The position numbers and the translations under genes are program-made. 12,693 nt of DNA, taken from Bacillota bacterium. Lineage in GTDB: Bacteria; Bacillota_E; JAJZYS01; JAILZS01. Where the stretch lies: assembly GCA_021817625.1 (NCBI GenBank), contig JAKASY010000010.1:1-12693 (forward strand). The letters run 5' to 3'. This document shows positions 1 to 7,232 of this stretch, piece by piece (the first letter of the stretch is position 1; every line of letters begins with the position of its first letter). Under the pieces are notes generated by a model, which was not told the origin of the DNA, did no database searches, and saw nothing but the letters and a program-made list of their open reading frames with translations.

Positions 1-180
1 CCATTCGCCCCGGTTCCCGGTGCCGCGCGCCTCGCCCACCGTCGCCGCGCGTGTCGGTCGCCCCGCCCAGGGGAATCCTGGCGGATCGGCGGGCAGTGCG
101 TCGCACGATCACCATGCCGAAGCCCCCCGGCCACCCGCGCACTTGCCCGCATGCCTGCGAAACAGCCAGTGGATCGCGCG

Positions 181-187
181 AAGGAGG
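181..187 (+). promoter_or_regulatory. Ribosome binding site deciding the TTG start at 196
   Basis: AAGGAGG, a perfect anti-16S complement, ends 8 nt before TTG 196. The ATG at 151 in the same frame has no comparable site and would place about 15 polar residues ahead of the signal peptide. Confidence 0.75.
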
Positions 188-195
188 GATCTGCC

Positions 196-1299
196 TTGCT
201 TGTTCGGTACGCGTTGGGCGCTCTCGCCCTGGCCGGCCTGCTCACGGCAGGAGGGCTGCCGGCCTCGGCCGGAGCCATCGGCGAGGTCTCGAGCGGACAG
301 TCGCTTCGGGGCATCACACTCCCCGGCTTCTCCAAGCTGCCCCAGGGCGCCGCGGCGGCGACCACCCTCAGCGGCAGCATCACCGCCCTCGGCACCGATA
401 CGATCTCCGTCACCGCGGCCGACGTCACCACGGTCGTGCCCTACACCTCGGCCACGGCCTTCCGGGTTGGCCCCTATGACGCCAGCGCGCTCGCCCTCGC
501 GGTCGGCGAACGCGTCTCCGCGACCGAGAGCGCGGGCGTGGCCACCTCCATCGTGATAGCCGCCACGGACGTCGCGGGAAGCCTCGTGGGCGCCTCGGCA
601 GGCGAGCTCACGCTCAGGACCGCTGCTGGCTCCCTGGTCACCGTCATGCTCGCGCCCGGTGTCGCCGTGCCCAGCCTGGCCGGCGGCGGCGCGCGCCTGC
701 TCGCGCAGTCGGTGGTCGCGATTGGCGTCCAGCTGCCCACAGGGTTCCTGGCCTACAGCGTGCACCCGGCGTTTGGCGGCGCCGCGGGCGGCCTGCCGGG
801 GCCCCAGCCGGCCCAGGCACAGATCCTCACCGGCACCGTCACCGCCGTCTCCGCAACCGGCCTGACGATCGCCACGCCCGGGGGCGGCAGCGACACGCTC
901 ACCCTGGCACCCGCCACCACGATCTCCGTGGCCGCCCACACGACGACCGACGCCATCCTGGCGCCCGGAGAGCAGGCTACGCTTGCCCTGACCGGCCCCG
1001 GCTCGACGACGGTGCTCTGGCTGCACCTCCGCCCCCAGGCCGGCATCGGCATCGTTCAGGGCGTCGCGCCCGATGGCGGCGAGACCCTGGTCCGCCTCTC
1101 GGAAGAGCTGCTCCTGCCACCGCCGGCGCTGGCGGCCGGTGGCGGCACCCCGAGCCTGATATTCGGCAGCGCCGCCGTGTCGGCGAGCGGGCAGGCGCCG
1201 ACCGCGCTGACGCCTGGCAACGCCGTGCGCTTCCTGGGCGTTGACTCAGCGGCCGGCATCATGGTGGCCTCGTGGGCCCTTCTTCGGCCGGTGGCCTAG
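196..1299 (+). CDS. Secreted protein with about four DUF5666-like beta modules
   Basis: Exported protein of about 367 aa with no assignable enzymatic role. I chose TTG at 196 over the in-frame ATG at 151 because a perfect AAGGAGG (181-187) sits 8 nt before it, and the protein then begins directly with a signal peptide: MLVR, a hydrophobic stretch to about residue 22, and an ASA/G cleavage site at 23-26. The mature part is Ala/Gly/Thr/Val-rich and lacks cysteine. It repeats a loose pattern about four times (roughly residues 58-115, 123-190, 208-278, 280-366): 'G-x-V/I-T-A-x-x..L/I-T/S-V', then 'T-x-I/F', a 'L-x-x-G-E-x-V/A' turn and a closing beta strand. This resembles DUF5666 domains. There is no C-terminal anchor, LPXTG or catalytic motif. 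It stands alone: a hairpin follows 53 nt after the stop. The export call is firm; the family name is by pattern recognition only. Confidence 0.8.
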   Translation: MLVRYALGALALAGLLTAGGLPASAGAIGEVSSGQSLRGITLPGFSKLPQGAAAATTLSGSITALGTDTISVTAADVTTVVPYTSATAFRVGPYDASALALAVGERVSATESAGVATSIVIAATDVAGSLVGASAGELTLRTAAGSLVTVMLAPGVAVPSLAGGGARLLAQSVVAIGVQLPTGFLAYSVHPAFGGAAGGLPGPQPAQAQILTGTVTAVSATGLTIATPGGGSDTLTLAPATTISVAAHTTTDAILAPGEQATLALTGPGSTTVLWLHLRPQAGIGIVQGVAPDGGETLVRLSEELLLPPPALAAGGGTPSLIFGSAAVSASGQAPTALTPGNAVRFLGVDSAAGIMVASWALLRPVA

Positions 1300-1352
1300 C
1301 GTCGCAGGCGCCGGGCGCCTCCAGGAGAGAGCTCACAGAGGGCATGGATCGG

Positions 1353-1384
1353 CGTCGAGGCCGCTGGGACCAGCGGCCTCGACG
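1353..1384 (+). terminator. Hairpin terminator without T-run after the secreted protein gene
   Basis: Perfect 14-bp inverted repeat: left arm 1353-1366 (CGTCGAGGCCGCTG), loop GGAC, right arm 1371-1384. It lies 53 nt after the stop at 1299. There is no T tract, so this is a U-less ('I-shaped') terminator candidate of the kind seen in GC-rich genomes. The same design recurs at 2398-2419 and 4149-4184. Confidence 0.65.
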
Positions 1385-1539
1385 GGTAGGCGGCCTGCGG
1401 CACGCCACCCTGGGAGGCTGTGTGCTGACCTCCTTCGTCACTGCTCGCGCCCTGCGTGAAGGGTGCGCCAACCACATCGTACGCGGCGTTCTCTACAGCA
1501 CGATTCGGTGAAATGCAAGGCCAAATCCACGCGGAAGAT

Positions 1540-1553
1540 GACGACATGTCGTC
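1540..1553. promoter_or_regulatory. Candidate operator, palindrome copy 1
   Basis: GACGACATGTCGTC is a perfect 14-bp palindrome. Its central 10 bp, CGACATGTCG, are identical to the centre of the second palindrome 137 bp downstream. Two identical dyads ahead of a gene for a dimerising HTH protein suggest binding sites for that protein (autoregulation). The link to the regulator is inference. Confidence 0.5.
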
Positions 1554-1677
1554 TGCTCGGGCGTGAAGGCAACTCCCGTCGCACCGCGAATCATCATCGA
1601 TGTGTGATCGACCGTCTTCGCGCCTCCGCCATTGCTTTAATCGAACGCGCAAATCGAGAACATACGGGAATGGATCT

Positions 1678-1689
1678 CCGACATGTCGG
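1678..1689. promoter_or_regulatory. Candidate operator, palindrome copy 2, touching the ribosome binding site
   Basis: CCGACATGTCGG is a perfect 12-bp palindrome sharing CGACATGTCG with the copy at 1540-1553. Its right end overlaps the first two bases of the GGGAGGAG ribosome binding site (1688-1695). A bound protein here could act as a roadblock to transcription. Confidence 0.5.
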
Positions 1690-1695
1690 GAGGAG
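1688..1695 (+). promoter_or_regulatory. Ribosome binding site deciding the TTG start at 1702
   Basis: GGGAGGAG ends 6 nt before TTG 1702. The longer frame opening at ATG 1600 would add 34 residues of Arg/Ser-rich sequence with no family similarity and no ribosome binding site. Confidence 0.7.
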
Positions 1696-1701
1696 CGCAG
1701 G

Positions 1702-2358
1702 TTGGCAACGGCGACAATTAAGCGGACGCGAGTGCTTGTGCTCGACGCGCTGCCTCTGCTCCGACAGGGAATGCACCAGGTCCTGGAGGGCCAAGGGGAT
1801 TTCGAGGTCGTGGGCATCGATCTGGAGCCGGACGACGCCGTTGCCGCGGCCCGGACGCTCGCGCCGGACGTGGTGTTCATCGATCTCGAGCCCGATCCGG
1901 GTGCGGACGAGCGCCTGCTCGTGCTCAAGCGCGAGCTGCCCGAGGCGCGGTTCATCGCCCTGACGAGCGTGCCGGACCAGCCGGCCGTGGCCGCCGCGAT
2001 CGGGCTTGGGGTCGACGCCGTCCTGCAGAAGCGGACGAGCCCGGACGCGATCGCCCTCGCGGCCCGCATGGTGAGACGCGGCGACAGCTTCGTCATCTCG
2101 AGCGACATCTGGCGCACCCTCTACCACGCCCTGCCGGCGAGCGGCGCCTGCGAGCTCTTGCACACGCTCACACCGCGCGAGCGCGACGTGCTGCAGCTCG
2201 TGGAGCGCGGCGCGACGGACGCCGCCATCGCCCAGACCCTGTTCCTGTCGGTGCGTACGGTGAACCGCCATGTCAGCCACATCCTCCAGAAGCTGGGCGT
2301 CAGCAGCCGGCGCGAGGCGGCGCGCCTGAGCCGCATGTACCGGGGCGCCGTGGTCTAG
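1702..2358 (+). CDS. NarL/LuxR-family response regulator with atypical receiver
   Basis: DNA-binding response regulator of 218 aa, the usual NarL/FixJ length. The N-terminal receiver (about 9-125) keeps the phospho-acceptor Asp61 (FIDLEP), Thr88 (ALTS) and Lys110 (LQKR). The acidic pair that binds Mg2+ is LDAL, with Asp15 followed by Ala16 where the family has a second Asp or Glu. After a linker comes a LuxR-type HTH (about 155-211): LTPRERDVLQLVERG, then DAAIAQTLFLSVRTVNRHVSHILQKLGV, the classic GerE-type four-helix pattern. No sensor kinase gene is adjacent, so its partner and signal are unknown. The TTG start is set by GGGAGGAG 6 nt upstream. Two matching palindromes upstream suggest self-control. 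Family assignment is firm; whether it is phosphorylated normally is open. Confidence 0.92.
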   Translation: MATATIKRTRVLVLDALPLLRQGMHQVLEGQGDFEVVGIDLEPDDAVAAARTLAPDVVFIDLEPDPGADERLLVLKRELPEARFIALTSVPDQPAVAAAIGLGVDAVLQKRTSPDAIALAARMVRRGDSFVISSDIWRTLYHALPASGACELLHTLTPRERDVLQLVERGATDAAIAQTLFLSVRTVNRHVSHILQKLGVSSRREAARLSRMYRGAVV

Positions 2359-2397
2359 TCGCGTGCCCGGGCCCGCGCCAAGCTCTGGTGCCGCCGG

Positions 2398-2419
2398 CGG
2401 CGTCCGCGCCCGGACGCCG
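2398..2419. terminator. Hairpin terminator between convergent regulator genes
   Basis: Perfect 9-bp inverted repeat (CGGCGTCCG 2398-2406, loop CGCC, CGGACGCCG 2411-2419), 39 nt past the response regulator stop and 17 nt from the stop of the opposing LysR gene. Being symmetric, it could end both transcripts. No T-run on either side. Confidence 0.5.
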
Positions 2420-2436
2420 GGGCTGACCGGTGGCGG

Positions 2437-3336
2437 CTACGCCGGCTCCGCGCCGATGGCGCGCGCCGCCTCCTCGCACACCTCGAGCCATCGCCTAGCG
2501 GCCGGGGCCAGCGGCACGGGCAGGTGGATCGCCGCCACCTCCCGCGGCCTGCTCGTCGGCGGCCAGCGCACGGGCATGGCCCGAAGTCCGCGCGAGGGCG
2601 CGAGCGCCCGCGCCACGGAGCGCGGCAGGACGGCCAGTCCCAGCCCCGCCTCGACCAGCGCGATGATGGCCCCGACGTCGTCGACCTCCATGCGGATGCG
2701 CGGCTCCACGCCCACCGCGGCGCACAGGCCGCTGAGGTCCTGGCGGAGGACGGTGTGCGGCCCCATGGTGACGAGGGGCGCGCCGTCGAGCTCGGCGGGA
2801 TCGGCCTCGGCCCGGCCGAACGCGCCGTCCGACAGCCGGGAGACCAGCCACAGAGGCTCCTCGAACAGGGGCCGCGTCCTCATGAACGGGTCCGGGCGCA
2901 CGGCGAACACCAGCCCGACCTCGGCCTGACCCGCCGCGACGAGCGCGTAGACCGCCTCGCTCAGGCCCGTCCGCACCGTGACCTGGGCATCCGGCACGGC
3001 CCGCCGGAAGCGCGCGACGACTTCGGGCAGAAAGGCGGTGGCGGTGGTCAGGCTGGCGCCGACGACCAGTCCCGTCTCCGCATAGCGCTGGCCCAGGCCC
3101 TCAAGGGCCTCGAGCTCGCGCAGCACGCTCGCCCCGTGCGATACGACCTCGCGACCGAACGGCGTGAGCACGAGGCCGCGGCCGCGCCTGGCGAACATCG
3201 CTCGACCCAGCTCGCGCTCCAGGGCATGGATCTGGCGGGACACCGCCGGCTGGGCGAGCCGCAGGGCCGCGGCCGCACGTGTCACGCTGCCGAGCTCCGC
3301 GACTTTCACGGCGCTGCGCAGGGCGGCCACGTTCAT
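2437..3336 (-). CDS. LysR-type transcriptional regulator
   Basis: LysR-family regulator of 299 aa, full length for the family. The winged HTH is at residues about 3-62 (VAELGSVTRAAAALRLAQPAVSRQIHALE, then LFxRRGRGLVLTPFG-like FARRGRGLVLTPFG). The co-inducer-binding domain runs from about 90 to 290, with GASLTTATAFLPEVVARFRRAVPDAQVTV and the typical GLGLAVLPRSVARAL segment near the C-terminus. The effector is not predictable from sequence. The ATG start at 3336 is preceded by AGGAGG (minus strand, 3354-3349) at a rather long 12 nt. It diverges from the PilZ gene, the classic arrangement for a LysR regulator and its target, so control of the PilZ gene is possible but unproven. It converges on the response regulator gene. 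Confidence 0.93.
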   Translation of the reverse strand: MNVAALRSAVKVAELGSVTRAAAALRLAQPAVSRQIHALERELGRAMFARRGRGLVLTPFGREVVSHGASVLRELEALEGLGQRYAETGLVVGASLTTATAFLPEVVARFRRAVPDAQVTVRTGLSEAVYALVAAGQAEVGLVFAVRPDPFMRTRPLFEEPLWLVSRLSDGAFGRAEADPAELDGAPLVTMGPHTVLRQDLSGLCAAVGVEPRIRMEVDDVGAIIALVEAGLGLAVLPRSVARALAPSRGLRAMPVRWPPTSRPREVAAIHLPVPLAPAARRWLEVCEEAARAIGAEPA

Positions 3337-3363
3337 ATCCTGGTCGTTCCTCCTGTGTGCTAT

Positions 3364-3369
3364 ATCATA
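3364..3369 (-). promoter_or_regulatory. Candidate -10 element of the LysR gene
   Basis: Read on the minus strand this is TATGAT, within GTATGATATAG, 27 nt upstream of the ATG at 3336. The hexamer 17 bp further upstream (TACGCT, 3392-3387) is a poor -35 match and falls inside the palindrome 3381-3397. A weak -35 covered by an operator would fit a self-repressed LysR promoter. Confidence 0.4.
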
Positions 3370-3380
3370 CCGGATCCGTT

Positions 3381-3397
3381 ATGGGTAGCGTACCCAT
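3381..3397. promoter_or_regulatory. Candidate LysR operator between divergent genes
   Basis: ATGGGTA-GCG-TACCCAT: perfect 7-bp arms separated by 3 bp, in the intergenic region between the LysR gene and the PilZ gene. It overlaps the predicted -35 position of the LysR promoter. LysR proteins bind dyads at such positions, usually of T-N11-A type; this spacing does not fit that consensus exactly. Confidence 0.45.
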
Positions 3398-3476
3398 TTG
3401 GCATTGGTTCTTTTCCTTCCATCCGCCTACGGTGTTGCTGAGTGATCGTGGCTGCCAGATCACGGCGTGTACGCGC

Positions 3477-3486
3477 GGAGGAGGAG
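3477..3486 (+). promoter_or_regulatory. Strong ribosome binding site before an ATC codon
   Basis: GGAGGAGGAG is the only good Shine-Dalgarno upstream of the PilZ gene. It ends 5 nt (core GGAGG 7 nt) before ATC 3492, in the PilZ frame. The canonical in-frame alternatives ATG 3381, GTG 3432, TTG 3435 and GTG 3519 all lack a ribosome binding site. Confidence 0.5.
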
Positions 3487-3491
3487 CGCCG

Positions 3492-4169
3492 ATCGAGCGG
3501 GTCCGCTACGACGACCTTGTGGCTACGCGCCGGCTCTATCCGGGACAGGCGGCGCGGGTGTGCGTGATTGACGCCGACGAGAGCGGCCAGCCAGCCATGC
3601 GCAACGGCGAGATTGTCGCGCCCCGCTCGAGCGAGATTGCCCTGCGGCTGTGGCAGCGCATCCCGGGCGTCGAGCCCGGCCAACTCACGACGCTGCGCAT
3701 CGAGGTCGAGCACCACTCCGCCCTCTACTTCGCCAATGCCGGGCCGGTGGAGCCGCCCTACCCGGGTGAGACGTTCTGGGCGCCGGCCCCGCTCGAGTGG
3801 TCGCGCGTGGACCGGCGCCGCGCCTATCGCCTGGAAGTCGACCTGCCGGTGCGGGTGTTCGTCCCCGGCTCGCCCGTGCCGGCCCTGCGCCGCCTCCTCG
3901 ACCTGTCGGCCAGCGGCTGCCGTGTGGAGCCCCTCGCGGTGGACATCGGCGCCGAGGTCGAGGTGCGCTTCGGCCTGCTGCCCACGGCCATGGAGGTCAT
4001 CGTGCGCGCGCGCGTGGTGCGCACGGGCGGCACGCCGTCCAGCAGCTGGACGGCGCTCGCATTCGTCGGCCTCGACAGCGCCGGCGAGGAGCGCATCACC
4101 CGCTTTCTCCTCGACCAGCAGCGCCGAGAGCTCGCCTCCCGGCTGAGCCGCGAGGGGACGGCGCCCTAG
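3492..4169 (+). CDS. PilZ-domain c-di-GMP effector, YcgR/YpfA-like
   Basis: Cytosolic c-di-GMP receptor of about 225 aa, close to Bacillus YpfA in size. The N-terminal beta domain (about 14-100) fits the PilZN/YcgR fold: a 'YPGQAARVCV' opening and a beta-rich segment. The C-terminal PilZ domain (about 106-215) carries both ligand motifs: R109-RAY-R113 (RxxxR) and D137-L-S-A-S-G142 (D/NxSxxG). By analogy with YcgR/YpfA it would slow flagellar motility or otherwise signal c-di-GMP; no flagellar genes are nearby. The start is uncertain: the best ribosome binding site points to ATC 3492, and the frame upstream (ATG 3381, GTG 3432) does not look coding. The stop lies inside the terminator hairpin 4149-4184. 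It diverges from the LysR gene. Family assignment is firm, exact start is not. Confidence 0.88.
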   Translation: MERVRYDDLVATRRLYPGQAARVCVIDADESGQPAMRNGEIVAPRSSEIALRLWQRIPGVEPGQLTTLRIEVEHHSALYFANAGPVEPPYPGETFWAPAPLEWSRVDRRRAYRLEVDLPVRVFVPGSPVPALRRLLDLSASGCRVEPLAVDIGAEVEVRFGLLPTAMEVIVRARVVRTGGTPSSSWTALAFVGLDSAGEERITRFLLDQQRRELASRLSREGTAP

Positions 4170-4184
4170 CGCCGTCCCCTCGCG
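4149..4184. terminator. Strong hairpin terminator spanning the PilZ stop codon
   Basis: Perfect 16-bp inverted repeat: left arm 4149-4164, loop CCTA, right arm 4169-4184. The left arm encodes the last residues REGTAP and the TAG stop (4167-4169) lies in the loop and first base of the right arm. It sits between the convergent PilZ gene and aroA (stop at 4206), so it can end both transcripts. No T-run. Confidence 0.7.
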
Positions 4185-4205
4185 CGACGCTCCCCTTGCG
4201 GGTGC

Positions 4206-5521
4206 TCAGGCCCCGATCGCCTGCCAGAATCCCGGGTAGGACACGTCGGCCGCCCCGCTGCCGACGATCTCGACGGCACCCCGCGCGCCAAGCGCGAGCA
4301 CCGCGAACGCCATCGCCACGCGGTGGTCGCCGCGCGCCTCGACGCGGCCCCCGCTCGCTCCCTGGGCCGACCCTTCCACCCAGAAGCCGTCCGGGTACTC
4401 GCCCGCCGAGACACCCAGGGCGGTGAGGCCCTCGACCATCGCGCTGATCCGGTCGCTCTCCTTGTGCCGCAGCTCCGCCGCGCCACGCACCTCGGTTCGG
4501 CCGTCGGCGGCGCTCGCCAGGGCCGCGGCGAGCGGCAGCTCGTCAATCATGGCGGCGATGCCGTCGGAACCGATCGCCGCCGCGCGCAGCGGCCCCGCGC
4601 GCCCCACCGTGACGGTCGCCACCGGCTCGCCCTGCCAGTCCTCCTCGTCCGTCACGACGACCTCGCAGCCGAACGCCCGCAGGACCGCGAGGAAGGCCGT
4701 GCGCCCGGGATTCATGCCCACGCCCCGCACCCGCGCCCGCCCGCCCGTCAGGGCGGCGGCCGAAAACAGGAATGCGGCGCTCGACAGGTCGCCGGGCACC
4801 CGCCACGCCATGGGTCGCGGCCGGGCGGGGCCGCGCAGGGAGACGCGCGCGCCGCTCCCGTTCGCCACGCTCTCCACGGCGACGCCCGCCGCGCGCAAGA
4901 GGCGCTCGGTGTGGTCCCGCGTCGGCGCGGACTCCGCGACGGTGGTCGTACCGTCGATGAACAGCCCCGCCAACATGACCGCCGACTTCACCTGGGCGCT
5001 CGCTGCCTCCGGCGCCACCTCGCCCGGCCGCAGGGACGAGGGTAGAACGGCGACCGGCAGGCGCTCGCCGCCGGCGCGCCCGACGATCCTGGCGCCCAGC
5101 TGCGCGAGCGGCCGGATCACCCGTCCCATGGGACGCGAGCGCAGCGAGGCGTCGCCCGTGAGCGCCGCGTAGTGGCCGCTTCCGGCCAAGAGACCGATCG
5201 CCAGCCGCGCGAGCGTGCCGCTGTTCTCGGCGTCGAGGACGTCGTCCGGCTCGCGCACGCCCGCCGCAGGCCCCAGGACGCGCAGGCGTCCGGGCCCGAG
5301 CTCCTCGACGTGCGCACCCAGGGCGGTGACGACCCGCAGTGTGGTGCGGCAGTCGTCGCCCGGCGCGTAGCCCTCGATCGTGCTCTCGCCGTCGGCGAGC
5401 AGGGACAGGAGGGCCACGCGGTGCGAGATGGACTTGTCGCCCGGCACGGTGCCGTCGTACTCGAACGGCCGATGCGCCGGCGCGACGGCGCGCGCGCTGC
5501 CCGCGCCGGGGAGGCGGACCG

Positions 5522-5525
<4 letters not shown>
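4206..5525 (-). CDS. aroA: 3-phosphoshikimate 1-carboxyvinyltransferase (EPSP synthase)
   Basis: Joins shikimate-3-phosphate and phosphoenolpyruvate to EPSP, the sixth shikimate step, in the cytosol. The protein is 439 aa, normal for the family. It shows GDKSISHR (29-36, Lys31 binding PEP and S3P), NSGTLAR (101-107), [12 protein letters not shown] (124-135), SAQVK (176-180), TRDHTE (202-207), the catalytic DELPL region near 325, ELRHKESDR near 350 and ARGDHRVAM near 405. These match the Gram-positive-type enzymes better than the E. coli type. The start is GTG 5525, which overlaps the aroF stop as GTGA; no separate ribosome binding site is seen, so translation is probably coupled to aroF. The frame is open far upstream over aroF, but that part is antisense-free shadow sequence. 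It is the last gene of the operon. Confidence 0.95.
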
Positions 5526-6361
<836 letters not shown>

Positions 6362-6362
6362 C

Positions 6363-7232
6363 CTACGACCCCTCCTCACCCGCTTGCTCAGTTTCGTCCA
6401 TGGCCCGCCGCATCGCCCCCACGAGGTCCGCGACCGCTTGGGCCGAGAGCGGCCCGTCGCCGGGCCGCGGCGCCGCGAGGGCGCTTCCCACGATCACGCC
6501 GTCGGCGATCCGGCTGGCGCCGGCTGCCGCCTGCGGCGTCCCCACCCCGAAGCCGACCGCGCACGGGACGTCGGTCACGGCGCGCACCCGGGCCACCACC
6601 TCGGCGGCGCTCTTCGCCACCTGCGCGTTCGCGCCCGTGACCCCCAGGCGGGCCACGCAGTACACGAACCCCTCCGCCACGCGGGCCATCTGCCCCAGAC
6701 GCCCCGTGCCGCTCGTCGGTGCGGCGAAGGTGATGAGACCGACCCCGGCCCCGTGCAGCGTCGCCCGCACCGGCGCAGACTCCTCGAGGCTGAGGTCCGG
6801 CACGATCAGCGCGTCGACGCCGCAGGCCGCCGCACGCTCGGCAAAGCGCCCGACGCCGGGACGCAGGACGGGGTTCACGTACGTGAGCACGACCACCGGT
6901 ACCTTGGGCCGCAGGGCCCGCACGCGGGCCACGATGGCGAAGGTCGCCTCGGTGCCGCCGCCGGCCCTGAGCGCCCGCTCGCTCGCGGCCTGCAGGGTCG
7001 GCCCGTCGGCCACCGGGTCCGAGAAGGGAAGGCCGACCTCCAGCACGTCGCCGCCGGCGTCGATGGCGCCGAGCATGCGCTCGACGCTCTCCTCGGGCCC
7101 CGGATCGCCGGCGGTGAGGAACGGGATCAGGGCTCGCTGGCCCACCGCGAGGCGGGCGCGGACCGCCTCCTCGACGCGGCGCGCGCCCCGCGCCGCCAGC
7201 TCCGGCGCGCCTGTCCTCGCTTCGCCCATCAT
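6363..7232 (-). CDS. trpA: Tryptophan synthase alpha chain
   Basis: Cleaves indole-3-glycerol phosphate to indole and glyceraldehyde-3-phosphate and passes indole to TrpB through the alpha2-beta2 tunnel. The protein is 289 aa, slightly long because of an Ala/Arg-rich N-terminus. It shows IPFLTAGDP (36-44), [15 protein letters not shown] with the catalytic pair Glu65 and Asp76, [14 protein letters not shown], the phosphate-binding GVTG and GFGVGTP, and [10 protein letters not shown]. The ATG at 7232 forms ATGATG over the trpB stop (4-nt overlap), with GGGAGG 6 nt upstream; the second ATG (7229) is a possible alternative. TAG at 6363 is followed one base later by aroF. Confidence 0.95.
   Translation of the reverse strand: MMGEARTGAPELAARGARRVEEAVRARLAVGQRALIPFLTAGDPGPEESVERMLGAIDAGGDVLEVGLPFSDPVADGPTLQAASERALRAGGGTEATFAIVARVRALRPKVPVVVLTYVNPVLRPGVGRFAERAAACGVDALIVPDLSLEESAPVRATLHGAGVGLITFAAPTSGTGRLGQMARVAEGFVYCVARLGVTGANAQVAKSAAEVVARVRAVTDVPCAVGFGVGTPQAAAGASRIADGVIVGSALAAPRPGDGPLSAQAVADLVGAMRRAMDETEQAGEEGS

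Larger units (their letters stand above)
1300..1701. other. 402-bp non-coding region between the secreted protein and the response regulator
   Basis: No convincing gene is seen on either strand; the short open frames here show no domain and are poor in coding character. From left to right it holds a small hairpin (arms AGGCGC 1306-1311 and GCGCCT 1315-1320), the strong hairpin 1353-1384, and an AT-richer stretch of about 200 bp from 1480 that contrasts with the flanking genes and probably contains the regulator's promoter. The two CGACATGTCG palindromes lie at 1540-1553 and 1678-1689. I find no good -35/-10 pair; TTGCTT at 1632-1637 lacks a matching -10 at normal spacing. Confidence 0.6.

Noticed and set aside
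1..195. Open frames running in from the left edge and a possible minus-strand start (ATG 115-113, MVIVRRTARRSAR)
   Set aside because: No family similarity, Arg/Pro-rich composition typical of GC-rich shadow frames, and only a G-run as ribosome binding site. I cannot support a gene; the stretch looks like upstream non-coding sequence.
109..1026. Long open frame antisense to the secreted protein gene (305 codons)
   Set aside because: Low-complexity Gly/Arg/Asp-rich translation, no domain, and it is the mirror of the GC-rich third-position bias of the plus-strand gene.
1586..1606. Imperfect dyad around CATCGATG as a third operator
   Set aside because: Only the central 8 bp pair, and it shares no core with the CGACATGTCG palindromes.
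1632..1664. Promoter for the response regulator (TTGCTT ... AACATA)
   Set aside because: Spacing is about 21 bp and the -10 is poor; not enough to call.
3398..3433. Plus-strand promoter for the PilZ gene (TTGGCA or TTGGTT with TACGGT)
   Set aside because: The -10 matches are weak at 17-18 bp spacing; kept only as a possibility.
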